Position numbers and translations under genes: made by a program | The notes under the pieces: model-generated | What the model saw: the letters and a program-made list of their open reading frames with translations, nothing else | What the model was told of the DNA's origin: nothing | The model's database searches: none | From: DASVCS01 sp036381495 | Lineage (GTDB): Bacteria > Gemmatimonadota > Gemmatimonadetes > Longimicrobiales > RSA9 | Assembly: GCA_036381495.1 (NCBI GenBank) | Contig: DASVCS010000079.1 | Location: forward strand, 1-13,018 | DNA length: 13,018 nucleotides | Direction of reading: 5' to 3' | Part shown: one piece after another, positions 1 to 7,532 of the stretch | How positions within the stretch are numbered: position 1 is the stretch's first letter | Layout of the letters: each line of letters starts with the position of its first letter

Positions 1-531
1 ACCGGCCGCGGCATCTGCGAGGAGCAGGGGATCGACCCGGCGGACATCGACATCCTGACCGGCTCGCTCTCGAAGGCGATCCCCTCCTCGGGCGGGTTCG
101 TCGCCGGTTCGCAGGCGCTGAAGATCTACATCCAGCACGGCTCGGCGCCGTACATCTTCTCGGCGGGCGTGACACCGGCGAACGCGGCGTCCGTGCTCGA
201 GGCGCTGCGCATCATCCAGGAAGAGCCGGAGCACATCGAGCGGCTGCGGGAGAACACGCACATCCTGAAGGAAGGGTTGGAGCGGCTCGGCTTCGACACC
301 GGCGCGTCGACCACGCCCGTGGTCCCGCTCCTCCTGGGCGATGAATGGCGTGCCTACCGCTGGGCGCAGCGGCTGCTCCTCGATCACGGCATCTTCACCT
401 CCGCGGTGACCTTCCCTGCGGTCTCGCCCGGACAGGCGCGGCTGCGCCTCTGCGCCACGGCCAGTCACCGGCCGGAGCACTTCGAGAAGCTGTTCAAGGG
501 GCTCGTGGCGTGTCAGGAGGCGGAGGGGTGA
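1..531 (+). CDS. PLP-dependent alpha-oxoamine synthase / class I-II aminotransferase, C-terminal part
   Basis: The gene is open at the left edge; 176 residues are visible in frame 1, ending at TGA 529-531. The family condenses an amino acid with an acyl-CoA (8-amino-7-oxononanoate synthase, 2-amino-3-ketobutyrate CoA ligase and serine palmitoyltransferase are members) and acts in the cytoplasm. The visible part starts just before the PLP site. The stretch LTGSLSKAIPSSGGFVAG fits the family's Schiff-base lysine motif (Lys at visible residue 25) followed by the Gly-rich GGFVAG. The C-terminal small domain shows FTSAVTFPAVSPGQARLRLC followed by ATASH, matching the family's pattern of a substrate-loop Pro, an Arg-x-Arg strand and a final Ser/Thr-His. 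The substrate cannot be fixed because the N-terminal half is missing. A serine palmitoyltransferase-like or KBL-like role is as likely as biotin synthesis. The next gene starts 376 bases downstream, so this looks like the end of a transcription unit. Confidence 0.85.
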   Translation, partial: TGRGICEEQGIDPADIDILTGSLSKAIPSSGGFVAGSQALKIYIQHGSAPYIFSAGVTPANAASVLEALRIIQEEPEHIERLRENTHILKEGLERLGFDTGASTTPVVPLLLGDEWRAYRWAQRLLLDHGIFTSAVTFPAVSPGQARLRLCATASHRPEHFEKLFKGLVACQEAEG

Positions 532-907
532 CGCGGCGCGATCCCTGCATGCCCGGCTCGGCGTAGGCGGCTCGCCCGTAGCCTCGTCACGCACGAGCGG
601 GTCCGGACGTTCGACCGGCAGCGGCTACGGATGGGGCCCTCGGCGCGGCTCTCGTCGTACGCGATGCAACGCCCGGGTGCGGTGTTGGGGCCCGCTCGGG
701 CGTCGTAGCGCCGGCTCGAGATCCCGCTTCACGCGGCTGGCCGGCGCCGGGAGCACATCCTATATTGGCTCTGCGTCACGTGGCCCCGCACCGCGCCACG
801 CGACTGCCTCGGCACGCCACGACTCGGTCTCTCGACCGATCCTGTGCCCCGGCGCCGCAGCCGCTCGATCGTTCGCGCCCGTTCGTCACCCGCTCCGAAG
901 GGGTCAG
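532..907. other. 376-base intergenic region
   Basis: I see no convincing gene here. The frame of the downstream gene stays open back to 677, but that extension is Arg/Ser-rich and would bury the signal peptide, so I do not treat it as coding. I see no T-tracted terminator after the aminotransferase-type gene. The only specific signal is a candidate promoter near 738-766, which would leave an untranslated leader of about 135 bases before the ATG at 908. Confidence 0.5.
738..766 (+). promoter_or_regulatory. candidate sigma70-type promoter for the 908-1777 gene
   Basis: TATATT at 761-766 matches the TATAAT -10 consensus at five of six positions and stands out in G+C-rich surroundings. With a 17-base spacer the -35 hexamer would be TGGCCG at 738-743, only three of six. 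The spacer contains the perfect 10-base palindrome CCGGCGCCGG at 741-750. The assignment rests on the -10 element. Confidence 0.35.
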
Positions 908-1777
908 ATGGTCAGAGTACTCGCGCTCGCAGCCGTGGCCGCCCTGCTCGCCGCAAATACGGTTGCCGGACAGCAGCCCTCCGGCCCCGAGCGCACCCCG
1001 ACCAGATCCCCGGGTCCGGACCGGAACCTCCTCCAGCCGCCCACCCTTGCGACCGGACGGGCACTCCTCCCGGTCACCCGGGCTGGCCGGCGCGGCCCGT
1101 GGACGGCTTCGCCGTCGCTTCACCCCGGCCGCCTTCGCGGACCCATCGACCCCGAGCCGTTCCGCCCGGGCCCACCGCGCATCCCCCGCGCCCCGGCCGT
1201 TCGGCAGCAGCGACGAGACGCAGGCGCCTCGTTCCTCCGATCCGCCGCGCACATCGTCGCCGGCGCCCTGATCGGCGCGGGCATCGGATTCCTGGCCTCC
1301 GAGGTGGCCGTGAGTGATTGGGACACGGCCCCCGGCGGAGGGGGACGTATCAACCGCGCCGCGTGGGCCGCCGGCGGCGCCGCGGGCGGCGCCATCGCCG
1401 GTTACTTCATCGGGGGCCGTGGGCGTGCCGGCGTGTCCGGGAACCGGTGGCCACCGGCGACGCGGATGGACCTGATCACCCTCGACGAGATCCGGACCTC
1501 GGGTGCCGGGACCGCTTACCAACTCGTGAAGGCACTCCGCCCCGAATGGCTGCAAGCACGCGGCGCCCAGAGTCTCCTCGAGATCGGGAGCGGCGCCCGC
1601 CAGGCCATCGCGGTCTACCTCGACGGCACGTATCTCGGGGGCCTGGATGCGCTCCGCGAGATCTCGGCCGCGGATCTGGTTTCCGCGCAGTTCGTGGACG
1701 CACGCACCGCCACGATGCGGTGGGGAGCGCGCAACAGTCATGGCGCCATCGTACTGCGCACGCGGCCCGCGCGCTGA
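908..1777 (+). CDS. exported glycine-zipper protein with a C-terminal TonB-receptor plug-like domain
   Basis: The protein has 289 residues. I chose the ATG at 908 because GAAGGGG at 897-903 sits 4 bases upstream and translation opens directly with a signal peptide (MVRVLALAAVAALL..., likely cleaved near residue 21, before QQ). Residues 24-105 are a Pro/Arg-rich, probably disordered stretch. Residues 113-132 and 150-170 are Gly/Ala-rich segments with GxxxG-type spacing (GALIGAGIGF, GGAAGGAIAGYFIGG), likely a pair of membrane-inserting glycine-zipper helices. Residues 188-287 resemble the plug of TonB-dependent receptors: LITLDEI, then LRPEWLQARG, the strand AVYLDGTYLGG, and a final MRWGARNSHGAIVLRT that parallels LYGARAANGAIEITT in the SusC plug of this window. 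No beta-barrel follows. The function is unknown; tethering or capping an outer-membrane complex is conceivable but is only inference. The neighbouring gene at 2027 has a related plug-like segment. Confidence 0.75.
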   Translation: MVRVLALAAVAALLAANTVAGQQPSGPERTPTRSPGPDRNLLQPPTLATGRALLPVTRAGRRGPWTASPSLHPGRLRGPIDPEPFRPGPPRIPRAPAVRQQRRDAGASFLRSAAHIVAGALIGAGIGFLASEVAVSDWDTAPGGGGRINRAAWAAGGAAGGAIAGYFIGGRGRAGVSGNRWPPATRMDLITLDEIRTSGAGTAYQLVKALRPEWLQARGAQSLLEIGSGARQAIAVYLDGTYLGGLDALREISAADLVSAQFVDARTATMRWGARNSHGAIVLRTRPAR

Positions 1778-2026
1778 CGGATCGTCGCCGCCGCTCGCGG
1801 GCGGTCGAACATACGGTCGTGGCACACCGACCGGCCGCTGGCGCCGTCGATGCCGACGGAGCCGGTCGTGGTGCGACGACGTTGGACCGCTGGGCCGCGC
1901 CGTACACCGCGCCGCTTGCTCCGCGCCGCGGCATGTCCGGCGCAGCTACGGCGCGGTCCATGCGGTGGTCATCCCGCCGGGATGGCGCCGGAACGCCGAA
2001 GCATGTCACCGTTCAAGGAGACCGAC

Positions 2027-2497
2027 ATGTTGAAGCTCCTTTCCTGCATCATGGCGGGCGCCGCGTTTGCTGCCGGCACGGGGTGTGGCCATCACTTCGA
2101 CCGCTCGACGCTTCCGGGCGCGTATGCGCTGCGGCCGAGCGCGAACGCGCGGGTTCTCTCGGGCGCGGAACTGGGCAACGATCCATCGCGCAGCGTGCTC
2201 GATGCGATCCGGCAGGCGATGCCGGAGGTCCGTGTGCGCCGATCCGATGGCGCGTGCCCCCACGTGGAGCTGCGCGGTCCGGACAGTCTGCGGGGCGAGG
2301 GCAACCCGGTGGTGTACGTGGATGGTACGCGGCTCACCGACACCTGCACGCTGGCCTCGCTGCCCGCGAGCGAGGCCCGGCGCGTCGAGGTGTACCCGAT
2401 CGGTTTCACGCAGCGTCCGGGCTATACCGGCGACGGCCATGGCTTGATCCTGATCTTCCTGAAGCGTGCGTCGGACGCGGCGGCCGACGCGCGCTGA
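2027..2497 (+). CDS. small exported plug-like protein, possible lipoprotein
   Basis: The protein has 156 residues. AAGGAG at 2015-2020, 6 bases before the ATG at 2027, decides the start; the open frame extends upstream to 1850 without a comparable site. The N-terminus (MLKLLSCIMAGAAFAAGTGC) is a signal sequence. Cys20 could be lipidated, but GTGC is a poor lipobox, so this is uncertain. Residues 43-147 follow the order of a TonB-receptor plug: VLSGAEL, SVLDAIRQAMPEV, VELRG, NPVVYVDGTRL, LPASEARRVEVYP and GDGHGLILIFLK. Cys77 and Cys107 could form a disulfide in the periplasm. The chain ends right after the last plug-like strand, so there is no barrel. The gene lies 249 bases after the similar 908-1777 gene, same strand, and is convergent with susD. 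I do not recognise a named family. A free plug-like module or receptor partner is inference. Confidence 0.75.
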   Translation: MLKLLSCIMAGAAFAAGTGCGHHFDRSTLPGAYALRPSANARVLSGAELGNDPSRSVLDAIRQAMPEVRVRRSDGACPHVELRGPDSLRGEGNPVVYVDGTRLTDTCTLASLPASEARRVEVYPIGFTQRPGYTGDGHGLILIFLKRASDAAADAR

Positions 2498-2569
2498 CCG
2501 CCCGCTGTCGGGGCCCGATCGAGCATCGGCGCCGTGAGCGGTCGGGCAGAGACCGCATCCCACACGACG

Positions 2570-2597
2570 CCCCCGGAGGAGCGGACTCTCCCGGGGG
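2570..2597. terminator. hairpin between convergent genes, possible bidirectional terminator
   Basis: CCCCCGG (2570-2576) pairs with CCGGGGG (2591-2597). The inside can extend with GAG (2579-2581) to CTC (2586-2588) around a CGGA loop. It lies in the 126 bases between the stop at 2497 (+) and the susD stop at 2624 (minus). No T-tract follows on either strand, so an intrinsic terminator is not proven. Confidence 0.35.
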
Positions 2598-2623
2598 TGT
2601 CGAGGCTTCGATCGGAAGCGGTC

Positions 2624-4090
2624 CTACTTGAAGAGCCGCAGCGGCGTCTGCATGTCGTTGGCGTTTTTGAAGCCCTGAGCGGAAATCGCGGCCGCCACGT
2701 TCGCTTCGTTCAACACCGTCTCCTCGGTCGGATACGGCAGGCGCGAAGGAATGGCGCCGAGCATCGCGCGCGGACCGGGCACCAGGTGCGGAATCCCCGT
2801 ACGCCGCACCTCCGTCCACGCCTCGGGCCCGTTCAGGAAGAGCGCGATCCACTTCTGGAGCGCGATCTGCTCGAGTCCCGTCGAGGGATTGTACTGCACC
2901 CGCGGCTGCGCCAGGTAGTCATCGATCGCGCTGTCCTCGATCGTGGGCAGCCCCGCCGAGGCAAGCGCATCGTTGTACTGTGTCATCGACGCCCGGATCG
3001 CCTCCGTGTAGAGCGTCGCCGGATCATCCGGGATCCAGCCGCGCGCCGCCGCTTCCGCCTTGATGAAGAGGACCTCGGCGTACGATTGGATCGTGAACGG
3101 CGCGGCCGGATTCGTCCACCACAGCGCCCCGATCCGCGAGATGGTCGAGATGTTCGGGCCTTCGCCATCGTTCAACCCGTTCTGGAGCCCGACGTACGCG
3201 CTGTCCACGTTCGGCGATGCGTAGACCGGGAGCCGCGGGTCGGCGAGGCTCGTGAGCGTGTCGACCAGCGTCTTGCTCATCCCGTAGTCGTTGGGACGGC
3301 TGACCTGCGTCAGGTAGAACGGGTTCTGGTTCGGCGACGCCGCCAGGTACATCAGCACCGCGTTGTCCTCGTTGCTTTCGAAGACGCCATCCGCGAGCGC
3401 CGCCTGCACCTCGGCCTGTGCGGTGGCCGGGTCGATATTCGACAGATGGATCGCCATCCGGAGCCGCAGCGAGTTGGCGAACTTGCGCCACTTCGTCATG
3501 TCGCCGCCGTAGAGCAGGTCGCCGTTGTCGAAGCCGATCCCGTTGGGGTCAAGCTCGCCTGACGCCTGCTTGAGCGTGCTCAGGATCCCGGCGTAGACAT
3601 CGGTCTGCATGTCGTACTTCGGCGTCGCCACCGAGTCACCGCCGAGCGCCTCCGAGTAGGGGATGTCGCCGAAGGTATCGGTCAGGAAGCCGAAGAGCCA
3701 GGACTGCATGATCCGCGCGACGGCCGACCAGTTGGGCACCCCTTCCGCCTCGCCCATTTCGACCATCCGCTGGAAGTCCGTGAGCGGACCCGTGTACGTC
3801 GACCATGGTGTGCTCGGCGCGCCGGGCCGGATGTTGTACTTGTCCTCGTCGCGGTACTGCGTCTGCGCGTAGTACTGAACCCAGAGCCCGCCCTCGCGCA
3901 GGTTCGGCTCGACCCCGAGTACGCGGTTCACCGCAACCTGCGTCGCCGCCGGTAGGATCGACGGCGGCGGAACGGACGTCGGGCCGTTCGGGTTGTCGTT
4001 GACGGACGTGATGTCGCTGCACGCCGCGGCGCCCCACGCGAGGGCGGTCACCACGGCAACGCTCCCGAGTCTGCGTGTGATGTTCGTCAT
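2624..4090 (-). CDS. SusD/RagB-family outer-membrane substrate-binding lipoprotein
   Basis: The protein has 488 residues, a normal length for the family. SusD-type proteins are surface lipoproteins that sit as a lid on a SusC barrel and capture the substrate. The N-terminus is a lipoprotein signal: a hydrophobic stretch ends in WGAAAC with Cys24 as the lipidation site, followed by Ser-Asp. The family's early mature pattern is present (TSVNDNPNGPT, then ILPAATQ), as are the helical-repeat features GGLWVQYYAQTQY, the stretch SWLFGFLTDTFGDIPYSEAL typical of SusD-like proteins, and KWRKFANSLRLRMAIHLS. The sequence suggests the SusD-like_2 branch rather than the classical starch-binding SusD. GGGGAG on the minus strand (4100-4105) lies 9 bases before the ATG, and the gap from the susC stop is only 21 bases, so the two are cotranscribed. 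No carbohydrate enzyme is adjacent, so the substrate is unknown; peptides or glycans are both possible. Confidence 0.95.
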   Translation of the reverse strand: MTNITRRLGSVAVVTALAWGAAACSDITSVNDNPNGPTSVPPPSILPAATQVAVNRVLGVEPNLREGGLWVQYYAQTQYRDEDKYNIRPGAPSTPWSTYTGPLTDFQRMVEMGEAEGVPNWSAVARIMQSWLFGFLTDTFGDIPYSEALGGDSVATPKYDMQTDVYAGILSTLKQASGELDPNGIGFDNGDLLYGGDMTKWRKFANSLRLRMAIHLSNIDPATAQAEVQAALADGVFESNEDNAVLMYLAASPNQNPFYLTQVSRPNDYGMSKTLVDTLTSLADPRLPVYASPNVDSAYVGLQNGLNDGEGPNISTISRIGALWWTNPAAPFTIQSYAEVLFIKAEAAARGWIPDDPATLYTEAIRASMTQYNDALASAGLPTIEDSAIDDYLAQPRVQYNPSTGLEQIALQKWIALFLNGPEAWTEVRRTGIPHLVPGPRAMLGAIPSRLPYPTEETVLNEANVAAAISAQGFKNANDMQTPLRLFK

Positions 4091-4111
4091 TCGTCGTCTC
4101 TCCCCGGCTGG

Positions 4112-7100
4112 TTATGGCCGCACCGAAAGAGTGAAACCGAAGCGCCGCGCCGTCGGGTACTGGGCGTTCTCGACGCCCTGACGGTTGCCGGTATCGAACG
4201 CCGTCTCCGGGTCGATGATGTCCTGCTTCGCCCACAGGAACAGGTTTTGTCCGACCAGCGCAACGCTCGCCTCCGAGAAGCCGAGGCTCTGGACGAAATC
4301 GGTCGGCAACCTGATGCCGAGGCGGGCGTCGCGCAGCTTGAGGTAGCTGGCGTCGATAATGCCCTCCTCGTTGGCGTCGAAGCTGTTATGCCAGTAGTCC
4401 TGGGGACACACGACCGTCGTGTTCGGGGTGCCGTCTTCACGCACGCTGTTCGGCACCACGAAGCCGGGGGTGCACCAGTCCTCCTCGCGACCCCTGAGCG
4501 TCGCCTCGAGCACGCCCGAATACTGGCCGAACCACTTGGTCACCGAGTAGACCTCACCACCCCACTGCCCGTCGAGCAGGAACGAGAGGCTCAGGTTCTT
4601 GTACGTGAACGTGTTGCGGATCCCGCCGGTCCAGTCGGGGTTGTAATTCCCGAGCACGTACGGGGCGCCGTCGGTGATGGGCAGACCGGTGGAGTCGTCC
4701 ACGATGATCTTGCCGTCATCCGTACGCATCCACTTCGTCCCGACCAGGTTGCCGTACGGTTGGCCGACGTCGGCCGTGACGTCGACGCCCCAGTAGTTGC
4801 CGATCACCACCCGGTCGTTACCGCCGAAGAGCTCGAGCACCTTGTTGGTGTTCTTGGACCAGTTCGCGACCACGTCCCAGCGGAAGCCGTTGTCGAGCTG
4901 CAGCGGCGTGGTATTGAGCACGAGTTCGATGCCGTGGTTTTCCACGCTGCCGGCGTTCACGACTCGCGACGAGTAGCCGCTCGACGGCGCCATGTCGACC
5001 GCGAAGATCTGGTTGGTGCTCGTCTTCGAGTAGTACGTCGCGTTCAGGATCACCCGGTCATTGAGGAAGCCGAGGTCGGCGCCGACTTCCCAGCCCGTGG
5101 TCTGCTCGGGCTTGAGATTCGTGTTCGGGAGATTGTTCGGCACCGTGAAGCCGGGCTGTCCGCCCCACGGCGTTCCGGCGCTGTAGACCGCGGCGAGCTG
5201 GTAGGGGTCGGTGTCGTTGCCGACGCGCGTCCAGCTCCCGCGCACCTTGCCGTACGAAAGGAACGAGTTGTCGATCCCCAGCGCGTCGGTGAGCACCACT
5301 GCGGCGCCGACCGACGGGTAGAAGAACGAGTTGGCGTCCTCCGGCAGCGTGGACGACCAGTCGTTGCGGCCGGTCAGATCGAGGCTCAGCCAGTTCCTGT
5401 AGCTCAGGTTCGCCGAGCCGTAGATCGAATTCACCCGCTTCTTCTGAATGTAGTAGCTCGTGGCCGGCTGGCCGGCCGAGTTCTGGAGCGTATAGACGCC
5501 CGGGATGACGAGTTCGCTGACGACGCCGCGGCTGTCATCGAAGTCGTTCGCCCGGATGTTGCCGCCGACGTTCACCGTGAGCGCGATGTCCGGCGTCAGC
5601 GCACGGTTCGCCGTGAGCAGCAGGTCGGCGTTCGTCTCGCTACGCGCCTGAACGCGGTCCATGAAGCCGCCCAGCGGGTTGGGCGAGATGTTGTTGACCG
5701 GGTAGTTGACGCGGAAGTGGTGCTGATACCAGTCGCGACCCGCGCGCCCGGTCAGCGTCAACCAGTCGTTGAACTTGTAGGTCGCAGACAGGTGACCGAT
5801 CACGCGGTCGCGCTTGAAGGTTCTATCGATGTTGTCGGCGACCCAGTACGGGTTCTGGTGGAACGTGTAGTTCCAGGTGTACGGGATGGGCGCATCCGTG
5901 CGGAACCCGCTGCCCTCCATGATCTGTCCCGCCAGCGGGTCGTTCGGATCGAGCGTCCTGTTGTTCTTGAGCCGCTCGAGGTCCACCTGCCGGCCGAACC
6001 AGATGAAGCCCTGCATCGGGGCGATGTCGTCGTACCCGGTGCCGGGGAAACCGCTGCGATCGTTGAGGATGTAGTTGAGCGACGCTTCCGCGCTCAGCCG
6101 GTCGGTGATGGCTGTCGAGCCGTTCAGCGACACGTTCGTGCGCGCGATCCTGGCGTTCGGGTACATCGCGTTGTCGTCGCTGCGCCCGATCGACAGCCGC
6201 ATGCTGCTGCGATCACTGCTGCGCGCAACCGCGACGTTCACATTACCGGCGATGCCGAGGGGGAAGAAGTTGCGCACGTTGTCCGGGTGCGCCACCCACG
6301 GGCCCTCGCCGAAGAACTGGCGGCACGGCCTGCTCTGGTCGTACTCGCCGACCATGTTGCCCGCCGGGGTCTGGTTGATGATGGGATCGCCGTCCGCATT
6401 ACGGACGAACACGCAGCCGGTCGTGCGACCGTCGAGGCGCGGGCCCCAGCTTTCGTCCACGCCATCATTGACACCGCCGCCGTTGCCGTCGACGAACTCG
6501 AACTCGCCGTACTGGCCCTGCCCGTACTGGTCTTGGTAGTCGGGAATCCGCAGCGGGGTGGAGAACATCATGCCCATCGTGGCCGTCAGACCCAGGCCCG
6601 TGCTCCCCTGGCCGCGCCCGGTCTTCGTCGTGATCTCGATCGCGCCGTTCGCCGCGCGCGCGCCGTAGAGCGCGGCCGCGTTCGGACCCTTCAGCACGGT
6701 GATCGACGCGATGTCCGCCGGGTTGATGTCCGCGGCCGCGTTGCCGGTGTCGAAGCCGCCGAACTCGCTGTTCGCATCCGCATAGCCGTCGTTCGACGGC
6801 GCCGAGTTGTCGATCGGGATGCCGTCCACCACGATCAGCGGCTGGTTGTTGCCCGTGATCGAGCTCACGCCGCGCAGGACGATGCGCGCCGAGCCGCCGG
6901 GGGTGGTCGAGCTGGTGACACGCACGCCCGCGACCCTGCCCGCGAGCGCGCTGACCACGTTCGTCTTCGGCACCTGGTTGAGCCGGTCGCCGCTCACCGA
7001 TTGCGCCGCGTACGTGAGGCTGCGCTGTTCGCGCTCGATGCCCAGCGCCGTCACGACCAGCCCCTCGAGGCCGATCGCCTCGACCTCCATCGCGACGTCG

Positions 7101-7381
7101 ACCACCGCGCCGGTGATCTCGGCCTCGACCGTCCGGTAACCGATGTAGGAGAACACCAACGTGTTGGACCCTTCCGGCACGCGGATCGTGTAGTTGCCGC
7201 TGCCGTCGGTCAGCGTTCCGATCGTGGTCCCCCTCACCACGATCTGCGCGCCCGCCAGCGGCTGTCCCGTCGCCTGGTCGGTCACGTGACCGCCGACCTG
7301 CCGACCCTGGGCGAACACCAGGGTCGGCAACAGCACGACGACAGCGATCGCAATGAGTACTCGCCGTACCGATCTGTTCAT
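4112..7381 (-). CDS. SusC/RagA-family TonB-linked outer-membrane receptor
   Basis: The protein has 1089 residues, typical of the family. It should form the 22-stranded TonB-dependent barrel that imports whatever the SusD partner captures. Residues 1-24 are a signal peptide (cleavage after VFA, before QGRQ). Residues about 28-105 are the carboxypeptidase-regulatory-like domain (VGGHVTDQATGQPLAGAQIVV, then GTLTDGSGNYTI and SYIGYRTVE). The plug runs from about 125 to 235 and shows VVSALAGRVAGVRVTSS, ARIVLRGVSSITGNNQPLIV, VDGIPIDN, DINPADIASITVLKGPNAAA and LYGARAANGAIEITTKTG. The rest is barrel, ending FGFTLSVRP. AGGAGGT on the minus strand at 7385-7391 is the ribosome-binding site, only 3 bases from the ATG. 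An intrinsic terminator lies between the candidate promoter and this site, so expression is probably controlled by attenuation (see 7410-7446). susD follows directly. The substrate is unknown. Confidence 0.96.
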   Translation of the reverse strand: MNRSVRRVLIAIAVVVLLPTLVFAQGRQVGGHVTDQATGQPLAGAQIVVRGTTIGTLTDGSGNYTIRVPEGSNTLVFSYIGYRTVEAEITGAVVDVAMEVEAIGLEGLVVTALGIEREQRSLTYAAQSVSGDRLNQVPKTNVVSALAGRVAGVRVTSSTTPGGSARIVLRGVSSITGNNQPLIVVDGIPIDNSAPSNDGYADANSEFGGFDTGNAAADINPADIASITVLKGPNAAALYGARAANGAIEITTKTGRGQGSTGLGLTATMGMMFSTPLRIPDYQDQYGQGQYGEFEFVDGNGGGVNDGVDESWGPRLDGRTTGCVFVRNADGDPIINQTPAGNMVGEYDQSRPCRQFFGEGPWVAHPDNVRNFFPLGIAGNVNVAVARSSDRSSMRLSIGRSDDNAMYPNARIARTNVSLNGSTAITDRLSAEASLNYILNDRSGFPGTGYDDIAPMQGFIWFGRQVDLERLKNNRTLDPNDPLAGQIMEGSGFRTDAPIPYTWNYTFHQNPYWVADNIDRTFKRDRVIGHLSATYKFNDWLTLTGRAGRDWYQHHFRVNYPVNNISPNPLGGFMDRVQARSETNADLLLTANRALTPDIALTVNVGGNIRANDFDDSRGVVSELVIPGVYTLQNSAGQPATSYYIQKKRVNSIYGSANLSYRNWLSLDLTGRNDWSSTLPEDANSFFYPSVGAAVVLTDALGIDNSFLSYGKVRGSWTRVGNDTDPYQLAAVYSAGTPWGGQPGFTVPNNLPNTNLKPEQTTGWEVGADLGFLNDRVILNATYYSKTSTNQIFAVDMAPSSGYSSRVVNAGSVENHGIELVLNTTPLQLDNGFRWDVVANWSKNTNKVLELFGGNDRVVIGNYWGVDVTADVGQPYGNLVGTKWMRTDDGKIIVDDSTGLPITDGAPYVLGNYNPDWTGGIRNTFTYKNLSLSFLLDGQWGGEVYSVTKWFGQYSGVLEATLRGREEDWCTPGFVVPNSVREDGTPNTTVVCPQDYWHNSFDANEEGIIDASYLKLRDARLGIRLPTDFVQSLGFSEASVALVGQNLFLWAKQDIIDPETAFDTGNRQGVENAQYPTARRFGFTLSVRP

Positions 7382-7494
7382 GCTACCTCCTGGCTGTGGG
7401 ACGATGAGGAAAAAAAAGGCCGCCGGACCGTTACGGGTCCAGCGGCGGACCAGCCTCCTCGCACACGAGAGGATGGAGTGGTACTGCGGTACAT
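7378..7494 (-). CDS. possible 38-residue leader ORF ending on the susC start
   Basis: An ATG at 7492-7494 (minus) opens a 38-codon frame (MYRSTTPSSRVRGGWSAAG...) that runs through the terminator stem and T-tract. It stops at TGA 7378-7380, overlapping the susC ATG as ATGA. No ribosome-binding site precedes it. If transcription starts about 7 bases after the candidate -10 element, the RNA would begin at about 7494-7497, so the ORF could be read leaderless. A ribosome moving through would disrupt the terminator and deliver itself to the susC start. The peptide resembles nothing I know, and an open frame of this length is easily found by chance in such G+C-rich DNA. Confidence 0.2.
   Translation of the reverse strand: MYRSTTPSSRVRGGWSAAGPVTVRRPFFSSSSHSQEVA
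7410..7446 (-). terminator. intrinsic terminator in the susC leader, candidate attenuator
   Basis: On the minus strand an 11-bp stem (7436-7446 pairing with 7419-7429) encloses the 6-base loop CGTAAC. After one further base it is followed by eight T residues (7417-7410). One pair (7424/7441) is G-U in the minus-strand RNA but a C/A mismatch in the plus-strand RNA, so the structure is built for minus-strand transcription. It lies 28 bases before the susC start and downstream of the candidate promoter at 7504-7532, so any susC transcript must pass it. A competing 5-bp helix can form between GGTCC (7447-7451) and GGACC (7436-7440), which would use up the terminator's first arm. It could also simply end trpE transcription, whose stop is 195 bases upstream. 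Confidence 0.8.
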
Positions 7495-7503
7495 CAAGGC
7501 TAT

Positions 7504-7532
7504 GAAATAGTGCGCCGGCGCGGCGCTGTCAA
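7504..7532 (-). promoter_or_regulatory. candidate susC promoter
   Basis: On the minus strand a perfect TTGACA (7532 down to 7527) is followed after 17 bases by TATTTC (7509 to 7504). The -35 is consensus; the -10 is weak, three of six, and lacks the usual last T. The spacer contains the palindrome GCGCCGGCGC (7512-7521). The surrounding A+T-rich stretch (about 7535-7570) is unusual for this window and supports a control region. The -35 lies inside the inverted repeat 7527-7546. Confidence 0.45.

Noticed and set aside
677..907. N-terminal extension of the 908-1777 protein
   Set aside because: It is Arg/Ser-rich, contains the candidate promoter, and would bury a clear signal peptide that has its own ribosome-binding site.
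7472..7489. T-box-like string on the plus strand (GGAGTGGTACTGCG matches 11 of 14 of the T-box consensus)
   Set aside because: No plus-strand gene follows until 9230, no stem I or specifier loop is evident, and the terminator is oriented for the minus strand. The match comes from a small GTAC palindrome.
4247..7510. 1087-codon open frame on the plus strand opposite susC
   Set aside because: It is the codon-phase shadow of a G+C-rich gene. Its product is Arg/Val/Asp-rich low-complexity sequence with no domain, while the minus strand encodes a complete SusC.
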